A DNA stretch of 23,632 nucleotides. It comes from JBGSKY01 sp041740995 (GTDB taxonomy: Bacteria > Planctomycetota > Planctomycetia > Pirellulales > Pirellulaceae). The notes beneath the pieces were generated by a model, which saw nothing but the letters and a program-made list of their open reading frames with translations, did not search any database and was not told where the DNA came from. Positions 16,344 through 23,628 of this stretch are shown piece by piece (the stretch's first letter is position 1; every line of letters starts with the position of its first letter). The stretch is from the NCBI GenBank assembly GCA_041740995.1, contig JBGSKY010000223.1, forward strand, positions 1 through 23,632, in the 5' to 3' direction. A program made the position numbers and the translations under genes.

Positions 16344-16582
16344 AGATCCAAGCCGTTGCCCCAGATCGACAAACCATCCTGAAGGCCATCAAGAATCTCC
16401 AAGGTCTTTGGGACCATCTCACGATGGGCGAGCGCAGCCGATTGATGTCACAGTTGGTTGCAAACATCGAACACGATCCGACTGATAGCGCGCTATCCAT
16501 CACGCTTAGCCCACTCGGGCTGAAGTCATTCGCAACGAACAATCCTGAACACTCACTTCTCGAAGAATGCAAGAAATCATGA
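16288..16582 (+). pseudogene. C-terminal tail of a large serine recombinase, copy 1
   Basis: Only the last 90 or so residues are present: a coiled-coil-like segment (RNELQDQLAKIQ) followed by LWDHLTMGERSRLMSQLVAN and LSITLSPLGLKSF. This pattern is typical of the C-terminal end of large serine recombinases. The resolvase catalytic domain, the recombinase domain and the zinc ribbon are absent, so it cannot recombine DNA. An open frame starts at TTG 16325. Compared with copy 2 (22280-22562) the stop TGA has become TGC, adding CKKS before the next stop. The sequence shared with copy 2 begins at 16288. The small HTH gene overlaps its 3' end, as is usual for this module. Confidence 0.7.
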
Positions 16583-16998
16583 GCCACATCCAAGCCAAGT
16601 TCCAAACGAGCGCATCATCGCATGGTCGTCAACGCATCAGTGCACCCAAGCCAAAGATGCCTAGTTCACCAGCCAAGTTGCCTCATATCACCAAGCTCAT
16701 GGCGCTAGCCATTCGGCTCGAACACCTACTCGCTAATGGCCAAGTCAAAGACCAAGCCGAGATCGCCCGCGTCTCCGGCATCACCCGCGCCCACGTAACG
16801 CAGATCATCAACCTCACCAACCTCGCGTCTGACATCCAGCAAGCGATCCTTGCCCTCGAACCAACCACCGACAACGTCCCCCGATTCCGCGAACGAGAAG
16901 TGCGTACAATTGCGATCACAACAAACTGGGAGAGGCAGCGACAAGCGTGGATACGACTTGTGAAAAGTTCGCACAAGGGCAAGGCTTCGGACTCTTGA
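16567..16998 (+). CDS. Small HTH protein of serine-recombinase modules
   Basis: The protein is 143 aa and intact. The basic, proline-rich N-terminus (about 1-38) is followed by a conserved core: KLPHITKLMALAIRLEHLL, then the helix-turn-helix VKDQAEIARVSGITRAHVTQ at about 60-79, then LASDIQQAILALEPT, and a C-terminal WERQRQAWIRL. Proteins of this form commonly lie directly downstream of large serine recombinases in planctomycetes and some phage-derived loci, with overlapping genes. Their role is unproven; DNA binding that assists or regulates the recombinase is likely. It overlaps the recombinase remnant by 16 nt. The surviving frame beside a truncated recombinase suggests recent decay or an independent role. 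A second ATG at 16579 is an alternative start. Confidence 0.75.
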   Translation: MQEIMSHIQAKFQTSASSHGRQRISAPKPKMPSSPAKLPHITKLMALAIRLEHLLANGQVKDQAEIARVSGITRAHVTQIINLTNLASDIQQAILALEPTTDNVPRFREREVRTIAITTNWERQRQAWIRLVKSSHKGKASDS

Positions 16999-17059
16999 AG
17001 CCGTGGGAATTAATTAGGTTGAGCCGCCATCGTACGCAGCGAACTTCACGACCAAAAGC

Positions 17060-17425
17060 ATGGCTTGCGGATGTACTATCCTCAATTTTTGGCTCTTTGT
17101 TTGTAGGATACCAACCGATGGTCCGATGAACGTGTGGATCTTTGACACGTTCGTCGATTGGATCTTGCTTCCAGCCCCTCGATCGGACGACATCCTCGTC
17201 ATGGACAATCTTTCCAGTCACAAAACGTATCGACTCCAAAGGAGTGTAGGTTCGATTTCTGCCGCCCTACTCAATGATCTGAATCCAATCGAAAAGATTT
17301 TCTCGAAGATGAAGGCTTCGCTTCGGCGCTCGGCAGCACGCACAGCAAAAGCCTTGGACAAAGCCATTTCTAAAGCGATCGCATCAATGACTTCGGATCA
17401 TTGCTTCATCTGCTTCAGGGCCTGA
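17060..17425 (+). pseudogene. IS630-family transposase remnant
   Basis: The 3' half of an IS630-type DDE transposase is recognisable: DGPMNVWIFDTFVDWILLP, then DILVMDNLSSHK with the second catalytic Asp, then DLNPIEKIFSKMKASLRR with the catalytic Glu, and SAARTAKALDKAI. The first catalytic Asp and all N-terminal HTH regions are missing. The stretch between SSHK and DLNPIE is shorter than usual and lacks the normal PPYSP motif, so there are internal indels. No terminal inverted repeats or TA target duplication could be found by eye. Similarity is clear from about 17105; the earlier part is unclear. It lies just after recombinase module copy 1, consistent with a mobile-element graveyard. Confidence 0.75.
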
Positions 17426-17487
17426 GGCCATGGCCTACAAAATTCTTAAAGATGCTGTAGTTTACCGCGATTTGGCTGCGGAAAAAC

Positions 17488-18837
17488 TTACTTCGTTGAT
17501 TTGACCGCTTCACCTGTATCAACCGCAACGCTGGGCGGTAAAGCCTTCTGTTTACGCGGCACTACCAAGATCGACCAACTGTGTAATATTCCGAATCGCT
17601 GATTGCGATCGGCGTCAATTACCAATTGCCACTGGCCTTTTACCGAGGTATCAACCAGACTCATCAAGCTGGGTTGATTTCGTTCGACAGCCACAGGTTG
17701 AAAGCTGCCGCGGAAAGGAGACGAACCTCGCTGGATACGTTCGCCCGCTTCGTCGTCAAACACGGTCCCTTCGAAATGGTCGCCACTGCCACCCGGACCA
17801 CGAAATAAATCGATCCGCTTACCGGACGGAGCGACAAGGTAAGCCGATATCTGCTCGGTATAATCATGCGAAATAGCAAGCTGCACACGGATTTTTTCGA
17901 TCAGCAAGTCCTCTTGAATTTCTATTGACGAGATCGCGGTCGAACGCGGGGCGATCAGGGTCGCTGATTGAGACGAATAAGTCCCGCCAATGACGGACCT
18001 GGATTCGGCAAGCTCGATAGCTGTAATCAGGCCATCCTGATTTGGGTCCATCGAATTGAACTGGGCCAGTAGTTCGTTGGTCCACTCGTCAGTAAATTCA
18101 GACATATCGACTTGACTATCTTTGTTAACATCCTTCACAAAGAACCAATCAGGAAGTACATCTGTTAGATCGCCAACCCGCTGACCAATTTGGTTTTCAA
18201 TCCATTGGTACAACTCCGCTCCATCAATAAGGTCGTCGCCATTAAGGTCTACCCGAGCGACATCAATTCCTAAGTCCTTACGTTCGAATGTATCTAACCT
18301 ACGATCTTGATTACGATCGAATCGCAACATGATGTCATAGGCAAGTTCTCGGCTTCGGCGATTTCCACCATCACCGCGATAGGACCTTCGCCGCGAATCG
18401 TCGCTGTTTGGGGACGGAGTGGGCTGCCGCATTTGATTTAAAACTGAATAACGCGGTGGCGGTGGTGACGCCTCATCTCGATTGGATCGCGATGCAAGTC
18501 GTTGGGCCATTTCTACTTTGCTAACTCGCCCGTCGGTGTTGAAGTCAAACTCCATAGGACGGCCATAACGCCAAGTGCCTTCTTTAAGTTCGTCCTGATC
18601 TAGCTGTCCGTCACGATTCTTGTCGTAGCGACCTATTAAGCTCTCTGCACTTTCAAGATCATCGAGCGTATACTGAATCACCACTATGTCGTTACCGAAG
18701 CCTTGAAAGCGTACCTTGCCATCATCGAGTCCAAAGCCTTTGGGTCGCAAGTTGTCGTCTTGCGCAAGAACGACCTGATGGCATAAACAGGCCAGGATCA
18801 GAAAGGTTACCTTCAATAGCATCGGGTGATTCTTCAT
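17488..18837 (-). CDS. Exported EF-hand and P-domain protein
   Basis: The protein is 449 aa. A signal peptide lies at about 1-25 (LKVTFLILACLCHQVVLA). Six EF-hand-type loops begin at residues 72 (DKNRDGQLDQDE), 98 (DFNTDGRVSKVE), 174 (DRNQDRRLDTFE), 197 (DLNGDDLIDGAE), 236 (DVNKDSQVDMSE) and 264 (DPNQDGLITAIE); some lack the central Gly. A proline- and arginine-rich linker spans 120-162. Residues about 295-427 form a proprotein-convertase P domain (YLVAPSGKRIDLFRGPGG, then GQWQLVIDAD, then GILHSWSIL). P domains are beta jelly rolls that usually accompany proteases; none is fused here. It is the second gene of an operon, 18 nt after a secretin-N-repeat gene. Calcium-dependent binding in the periplasm or on the surface is inferred. 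Confidence 0.88.
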   Translation of the reverse strand: MKNHPMLLKVTFLILACLCHQVVLAQDDNLRPKGFGLDDGKVRFQGFGNDIVVIQYTLDDLESAESLIGRYDKNRDGQLDQDELKEGTWRYGRPMEFDFNTDGRVSKVEMAQRLASRSNRDEASPPPPRYSVLNQMRQPTPSPNSDDSRRRSYRGDGGNRRSRELAYDIMLRFDRNQDRRLDTFERKDLGIDVARVDLNGDDLIDGAELYQWIENQIGQRVGDLTDVLPDWFFVKDVNKDSQVDMSEFTDEWTNELLAQFNSMDPNQDGLITAIELAESRSVIGGTYSSQSATLIAPRSTAISSIEIQEDLLIEKIRVQLAISHDYTEQISAYLVAPSGKRIDLFRGPGGSGDHFEGTVFDDEAGERIQRGSSPFRGSFQPVAVERNQPSLMSLVDTSVKGQWQLVIDADRNQRFGILHSWSILVVPRKQKALPPSVAVDTGEAVKSTK

Positions 18838-18855
18838 GATTAAAACGCTAACAAC

Positions 18856-21405
18856 CTAGCGACCGCGACTTCGAGAAGAACGGTCACGTGAGCGGTCGCC
18901 CGATTGCAACGTTTCTCGCAACATTTCAACTCCCTGAGCGCTGGGATAGAAGATCACTTCGACCGCTTGTTCCGATTGTTCGTCTAGACGCGCAACTAGT
19001 TTTTGTACGTCTTGAAATAGTGACTCTGGTGCCGTTACGACGATCGAGTTGCTGACCTCATGTACGGCGACTTGCATCTGCGGTTCTCTATTTTTACTTG
19101 TCTGAATGTTGTTCTCATTAGTTGCTTGCCCCCGTTCTCGGTCGTTTGCACGTTGAGCTTGTTGAGCGTTCTTTTGCTCTGTGTTGAGTGCCACTCGGTC
19201 CCCGTAAGTGTCACGGATGACATCAGCAATCTCTCTCGCTTTGGCGTGCTGCAATTCAATCACATGGGATACGCCCCTTGTTTCAATCGTTGTCAGACTC
19301 GTGTCTCTATCAATAACGGTGAGGTATTGTTCGATCAATTCCAGATCTGAACTCGTACCGACACAAATTAGTCGGTTCAGCCTAGCATCTGCAATCACCG
19401 TTAAACTACCAGCAGTCACTAATGTCGAACCGTCTTTTGTAGTACGCAGATAGCTTCCAAGCAAACTACTGCTCCGACCAGAAGGAACCGCACCGTTAAC
19501 CAGTTTGGCTGAAGTTGAACTTTCGACCACGCTGGTAGTGCCATTTAGCAAATCGGCGAGCAGCGATGTGGCTTCATCGGCCGGCGAGTACTTCAGGTAA
19601 TAGATAATCGTTTCAACTCGTTTGGAATCGTCATTATTGGCTAAAGAGCGGACATGATTTTCAAACCGTTCAAGAGCTTTGGTATCATTGGATTGCAGCA
19701 CGATTCCTCGTGGCGTAATCGTCGCACCAATTTCATCGGAATTCTCATCGCTGATGTTACTATTCCGCGCGCTTACAAATCCAGCCGCATTCTTTGCGCG
19801 ATTGGGGTACCCAGATGCGTCATGGTCCTCGCTACTGCTTGCCTGTCCGGAGTGATTCTGGACCGGTTGCACGGTCCGCTCGATGATCTGCGTTTCAATC
19901 TCGCTCACTTTGATGGAATCCGCGATCGGGTTCGCTCCTCGCCACGTTGATTTCGCTTCTCCTAAAACGCTTTCCGCCTTCGCACCAAAAATCGGCACGA
20001 CTCGTTCATTGCCACTTTGCCCCTGGCGATCTAGTTCTTCGACGACTCGTTGAATCTCTGCAACCTTGTCTTTTGGACCTCTTACAAACAGACGCATACC
20101 TGCTGGATCTGCATCGATCTTAATCGCGTTTTTTGAAGGCGGTGGAGGTGGGTTTCTCCAACTATTTGGGGTTGTCGATGAGTTCAGCTCAAACATCTGA
20201 TTCAGTAGCGTTATCGTGAAGTATGGATCGATAGTTTGGAGCGGGATAATGGCGAAAACATTTTCTAGCCCTTCAAGTTCAGCGATCGTGTCTTCGATAA
20301 TCTTGTGCGTAGACGAGTCTGTCAGGGCGATGACGCTGTTAGTCGCTGGCTCCATCGATAATCGCAATGACTTCCCGGTTAGTACCGTCTGCAACACTTC
20401 GTACACGGCTGTCAAATTCTCATCTCGCACCCGATGCGATTTCAGAATGGGGCTTTCTTGTACAACGGTACTTGACTCATCGGCCACATCAACGACCTGG
20501 ACTAGACTCTCGAACAGCTTTAAGGCCTGGGGTGTTCCGGAGATAAACAGTTTTTTTCCTGACTCGTCACTGGATACATTGAATTCCGCACTGTGCGTCA
20601 AGCCCGTCTCGATTCCTAAATGCGGTCTTGCAACTTGCAGAACGTCTTCCAGCGTTACATGTTTCAATTGAAAAGGCTTGACGAGCGATTGCTTGCTGGC
20701 CATCTCGGTCTGCATCGCATCAAGCACAATCTGAACATTGCGTAGTTTGCGTGCTACTTCGATAATGACCAACTGTCGACTCGCTTCCAGGGCGGTAGGT
20801 TCCGTCATCAACTGCATACGCGATAGCTCAGTTGTTACATCCGATGATCGAAGCTCCATCAGCGGGAAGAAGCACTTGACGACTTCATGATCGTCCAAAC
20901 TCGATAAATCCTCCGGCGTTACCGTGCGAGCAATAGAATCCAAGCGTTGCAAGCTGCGCGAGTCACGCAAATTTAAAACGGATAATAAGCCTTGTGCACG
21001 TACAAGTGAAAAACCGTCAGGCAATAAGAACATATTGATCCTGTCGATCGCGCCAGTGGCCGTATACTGGTTGGGATCCGCGTACGTGAAAGTGCCTCCG
21101 GGCAGTTCGGTCACATGCAATGCCAGTCCAGACTCATTGGCAAGCCAAGCAAACACCTCGCGCCAAGCAGTCCGATCAAATGAAAATTTTAGCGGTGCAT
21201 CAGTTGTCTGTGCTGCCATAGATGGCTGCGATTCACTATGCTTCAATGGTAAGCTCGAAGCTTCTGTCACTGAGGCTGCGACGAGTGAATCCTCCAAAAC
21301 GTCAGCATCTGCCGAAGCGGGCTCTTGGCCCACAACTTGAGGAATACTGGCAGCAGCGGCAAGGAAAGCATACAACAACAAGCTAGTAGGTGAATTTAAA
21401 GACAT
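18856..21405 (-). CDS. Exported secretin N-domain repeat protein without pore domain
   Basis: The protein is 849 aa. A signal peptide lies at about 1-26 (SLLLYAFLAAAASIPQVVG). An STN-like segment follows (FDRTAWREVFAWLANESGL, near 75-95), then several secretin N1-type units: FFPLMELRSSDVTTELSRM, FQLKHVTLEDVLQVARPHLG, SHRVRDENLTAVYEVLQTVL, YYLKYSPADEATSLLADLL, and VIELQHAKAREIADVIRDTY. Several end in a typical strand such as LVIIEVARKL or SIVVTAPESLFQDV. The family's outer-membrane beta-barrel (secretin) domain is missing; the chain ends in a basic Ser/Arg tail (RDRSSRSRGR). So it is not a pore by itself; a periplasmic scaffold or ring is inferred. Low-complexity linkers (NPPPPPSK, and a Q/N-rich stretch near 750) separate units. 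The EF-hand/P-domain gene follows 18 nt later. Confidence 0.85.
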   Translation of the reverse strand: MSLNSPTSLLLYAFLAAAASIPQVVGQEPASADADVLEDSLVAASVTEASSLPLKHSESQPSMAAQTTDAPLKFSFDRTAWREVFAWLANESGLALHVTELPGGTFTYADPNQYTATGAIDRINMFLLPDGFSLVRAQGLLSVLNLRDSRSLQRLDSIARTVTPEDLSSLDDHEVVKCFFPLMELRSSDVTTELSRMQLMTEPTALEASRQLVIIEVARKLRNVQIVLDAMQTEMASKQSLVKPFQLKHVTLEDVLQVARPHLGIETGLTHSAEFNVSSDESGKKLFISGTPQALKLFESLVQVVDVADESSTVVQESPILKSHRVRDENLTAVYEVLQTVLTGKSLRLSMEPATNSVIALTDSSTHKIIEDTIAELEGLENVFAIIPLQTIDPYFTITLLNQMFELNSSTTPNSWRNPPPPPSKNAIKIDADPAGMRLFVRGPKDKVAEIQRVVEELDRQGQSGNERVVPIFGAKAESVLGEAKSTWRGANPIADSIKVSEIETQIIERTVQPVQNHSGQASSSEDHDASGYPNRAKNAAGFVSARNSNISDENSDEIGATITPRGIVLQSNDTKALERFENHVRSLANNDDSKRVETIIYYLKYSPADEATSLLADLLNGTTSVVESSTSAKLVNGAVPSGRSSSLLGSYLRTTKDGSTLVTAGSLTVIADARLNRLICVGTSSDLELIEQYLTVIDRDTSLTTIETRGVSHVIELQHAKAREIADVIRDTYGDRVALNTEQKNAQQAQRANDRERGQATNENNIQTSKNREPQMQVAVHEVSNSIVVTAPESLFQDVQKLVARLDEQSEQAVEVIFYPSAQGVEMLRETLQSGDRSRDRSSRSRGR

Positions 21406-21878
21406 GCGAAATTTGTTCAGTTTTTGGATTGAAGCTCAATAGACTTCATCCCGCTAAGGGACAAACGCTGCAGCGAATCGAGATCTTGGTTATCGACTTG
21501 TGAAATGCACAAGACGAACGAACTCGATGATTGGTAGGATGCAAATTAGTTGATGCGTGAAATAGCACCAAGGCGGGTATGGCAGAAGGTTTATTTAAAA
21601 TTCTTTAAACCTCACAGCCACGTGTGACTTTAGCATAGCAACACGTGAAGGGCAAGTAAACGTTTTCAGTGAGGAAAAAGAAGGCTTCCCAGCGTTTTAC
21701 TTTCCTCAGTTTGTCTAGAAAATAGAAATTCACTAAGACTTCTGGCCATTTTTTGTAAACTGAGGTTTCACGACTTCTCGCGCTTACGCCAGTTAGTAAA
21801 AAAAGCATTTTAGCTGCGTACTAAACTGGGGTGCCGACGTGCCGCCAATAGCGATTAACTGAAGATGGAAAAGGCAAA
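21406..21878. other. Upstream region of the secretin-repeat operon with inverted repeats
   Basis: No convincing gene is present; a 67-aa minus frame at 21605-21808 looks like chance in AT-rich DNA. Inverted repeats are frequent: AGGTTTA with TAAACCT near 21586-21611, CACGTGT (21619-21625) with ACACGTG (21641-21647), and CCAGTTAGTA with TACTAAACTGG near 21790-21832. They lie about 180-430 nt upstream of the operon's start and may be operators or relics of mobile DNA. Confidence 0.35.
21619..21647. repeat. CACGTGT/ACACGTG inverted repeat
   Basis: Two perfect 7-bp half-sites face each other with a 15-nt spacer. Half-site centres are about 22 nt apart, close to two helical turns, which would suit a dimeric DNA-binding protein. 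The site lies about 215-240 nt upstream of the secretin-repeat operon. No regulator is known for it. Confidence 0.35.
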
Positions 21879-21992
21879 GTGAGTCGGATCATTATGCTCG
21901 GCAATGAAGTGGATCGTGGCAGAAAAAACGCTCGACTAGCGATCCGTGTCATCCGAGCGTTAGGATTGGAAACGCGAAGCGAAGATGCTTAG
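21879..21992 (+). CDS. Possible 37-aa small ORF
   Basis: A GTG preceded by GGAAAAGG (about 5 nt spacing) opens a frame of 37 aa, including NEVDRGRKNARLAIRVIRAL and ending ETRSEDA. The composition is amphipathic and charged, protein-like for its size, but I recognise no family. It sits at the left edge of the second mobile-element remnant zone, so it may be a fragment of a larger lost gene. Confidence 0.25.
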   Translation: MSRIIMLGNEVDRGRKNARLAIRVIRALGLETRSEDA

Positions 21993-21999
21993 CGTTTCC
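21968..21999. repeat. 12-bp stem-loop at the edge of the second remnant zone
   Basis: GGAAACGC (21968-21975) pairs with GCGTTTCC (21992-21999), and inside it AAGC pairs with GCTT across one G/A mismatch, leaving a 6-nt loop. No T-run follows on either strand. It overlaps the end of the possible 37-aa ORF. Confidence 0.4.
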
Positions 22000-22164
22000 A
22001 TGGTGCGGTCGTATTTGCAGCCCGCGGACCAGCGACCTGCGTAGCGGCGATCGATGCAGCGCCTGCGTCTTTCGCCGAGTAGCCCTTCCCTTCGTTCTGC
22101 AACTCGACGGTATCGTTGCGGCGTTTGACGTGGACATGGATGTAGCGTGGCAGGTTATTCGAAC

Positions 22165-22281
22165 CGTTCGACCTTCGAGTGCGAGAACAAGACGACGACC
22201 ATGCCACGAGCACGGAGCACGCCGAGCAGGTCGAGGACTTCACGCCACAGCGAGAGGACGTGCGTGTATCCGCGAGCGTAG
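22165..22281 (-). pseudogene. Fragment resembling a phage AAA/Sak4-like ATPase
   Basis: The minus strand reads YARGYTHVLSLWREVLDLLG followed by VLRARGMVVVLFSHSKVERFE and a stop. The run of a WRE..L helix, a RGM strand VVVL and SHSK..RFE resembles the Walker-B-distal part of phage nucleotide-binding ATPases (AAA_24/Sak4 group), which typically have an (A/S)H(A/S).(I/V).RFE segment. Nucleotide-binding motifs are not included. The fragment is cut by a stop at the junction with recombinase copy 2 near 22280. Further weak coding potential to 21989 is in another frame (LPRYIHVHVKRR), possibly the same gene after a frameshift. The assignment rests on pattern memory only. Confidence 0.4.
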
Positions 22282-22562
22282 AGCTACAGACACGCGACCT
22301 TCGCCGGCGTAATGAGTTGCAAGATCAGCTCGCAAAGATCCAAGCTGGTGCCCCAGATCGACAAACCATTCTCGAGGCCATCAAGAATCTCCAGAGACTG
22401 TGGGCGCATCTTGCGATGGGCGAGCGAAGCCGATTGATGTCACAGTTGGTTGCAAACATCGACCACGATACGACTGATACCACGCTATCCATCACGCTTA
22501 GCCCACTCGGGCTTGAGTCATTCGCAACGAACAATCCCGAACACTCACTTCTCGAAGAATGA
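22280..22562 (+). pseudogene. C-terminal tail of a large serine recombinase, copy 2
   Basis: This is the paralogue of the tail at 16288-16582, by eye about nine in ten bases the same. It has the same coiled-coil start (RRRNELQDQLAKIQ) and the same LWAHLAMGERSRLMSQLVAN and LSITLSPLGLESF segments. It keeps what is probably the original stop: GAAGAATGA, where TGA overlaps the ATG of the HTH gene. The open frame extends upstream to 22179, but that part is antisense to the ATPase-like fragment and not recombinase. The catalytic and DNA-binding domains are absent. Similarity to copy 1 starts at 22280, the same recombinase position as in copy 1. Confidence 0.7.
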
Positions 22563-22981
22563 AAGAAATCATGAGCCACACCAAGCTAGGTTCCAAACGA
22601 GCGCCTCATCGCATGGTCGTAAACGCATAATCGTACCCAAGCCAAAGAAGCCCAGTGCACCAGCTAAGTTGCCTCACATCACCAAGCTAATGGCCTTGGC
22701 AATTCGGCTCGAACACCTACTCGCTAATGGCCAAGTCAAAGACCAAGCCGAGATCGCCCGCGCCGCCGGCATCACTCGCGCGCGTCACGCAAATCCTCAA
22801 CCTCTCCAACCTCGCCCCTGACATACAGCAAGAGATCGTCGACCTCGAACCGACCACCGACTACGTACCACGATTTCGCGAACGCGAAGTGCGTACGCTT
22901 GCGATCATGCCAAACTATGAGAAACAGCGGCTTCTATGGAAGCGCCTCGTAAGACGAAATCAGCACCGCAACATAAAGTAG
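22559..22981 (+). pseudogene. Frameshifted small HTH gene of the recombinase module, copy 2
   Basis: This is the counterpart of the intact gene at 16567-16998. Relative to it there is a 1-nt deletion near 22579 (CACACCAAG against CACATCCAAG) and a 2-nt deletion near 22785 (GCGCGTCACG against GCCCACGTAACG). From the ATG at 22559 the frame stops after 23 codons. The middle part (KLPHITKLMALAIRLEHLL, and VKDQAEIARAAGITRAR) and the end (VTQILNLSNLAPDIQQ, then WKRLVRR) lie in different frames. The two deletions sum to 3, so the last frame equals the first. The product cannot be made as one chain. Confidence 0.75.
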
Positions 22982-23058
22982 TAACGCATGCGACATATAA
23001 GCATTAAACGAGAGTAAGCCTACGTGCGACCATCTTCGGCAGCGTTTGTTTCGCCGTT

Positions 23059-23628
23059 TTAGACGGTATCCCGCCAGACCTCGACGACGCAATACGGTCC
23101 CGGCTCGGGCTGGGTGATTGAGAAGCTGCGGGCCATCGCCATTGCCGCTCGCTCATCGTCAACAAGGCAGTATCGATTGAGTTCCGGACACTTGACGACA
23201 TCCGATCCGCTATTGCAAGACAGTGGTGAACAGCCAAAACTGTGTGCGTTCCCGCCAACGACCGCATCCCATCCGAGGCGGACGAAAGTGCTCGCCATCG
23301 GTGCGACGGCGAGTTCCCACCACAAGTCGATCTCTTCCTCTTGCCCGTTCTCGAGTTGCACTGGCCAAAGTCGGTAGGCGTACATCGCAAAGTCGCGCCG
23401 GTCTTCAGCAGGCACCATAGCCCATGCCTTCCCTGCGTCGGCATAAAGGCCTAGCGGGTTATCGCTCGAGCGTTCCATGCCGCGAGCGATACAGTTGCTC
23501 ACGCTGCAAATCTCTTCCACCGGCGGGCCGCATGGGAAGCCAGCGTCCGGGTGACTCGGCCAAGGCGAAACCCAACCGACCTGCGTTGCACGACGCTTCG
23601 CCATATAGCCAATCAATTCCCAATTCAC
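23059..23628 (-). CDS. Hypothetical protein, possibly partial at the window edge
   Basis: The frame gives 189 aa from a GTG at 23628, or 181 aa from an ATG eight codons later (MAKRRATQVG). The frame is still open at the window's end, so the true start may lie outside. The sequence is rich in Trp, Cys and acidic residues: GWVSPWPSHPDAGFPCGPP, then EEICSVSNCIARGMER, then DFAMYAYRLWPVQLENGQEE, and EIDLWWELAVAPMASTFVRL. There is no signal peptide or membrane helix and I recognise no family. Base composition is more GC-rich than the preceding stretch. The pattern of spaced Cys could bind metal, but that is a guess. Confidence 0.55.
   Translation of the reverse strand: MNWELIGYMAKRRATQVGWVSPWPSHPDAGFPCGPPVEEICSVSNCIARGMERSSDNPLGLYADAGKAWAMVPAEDRRDFAMYAYRLWPVQLENGQEEEIDLWWELAVAPMASTFVRLGWDAVVGGNAHSFGCSPLSCNSGSDVVKCPELNRYCLVDDERAAMAMARSFSITQPEPGPYCVVEVWRDTV

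Noticed and set aside
21605..21808. 67-aa minus-strand frame
   Set aside because: AT-rich chance frame with no ribosome site, overlapping several inverted repeats; no family resemblance.
22151..22175. TTCGAAC-like T-loop motif suggesting a tRNA
   Set aside because: No matching acceptor stem, anticodon stem or D-arm could be formed around it.
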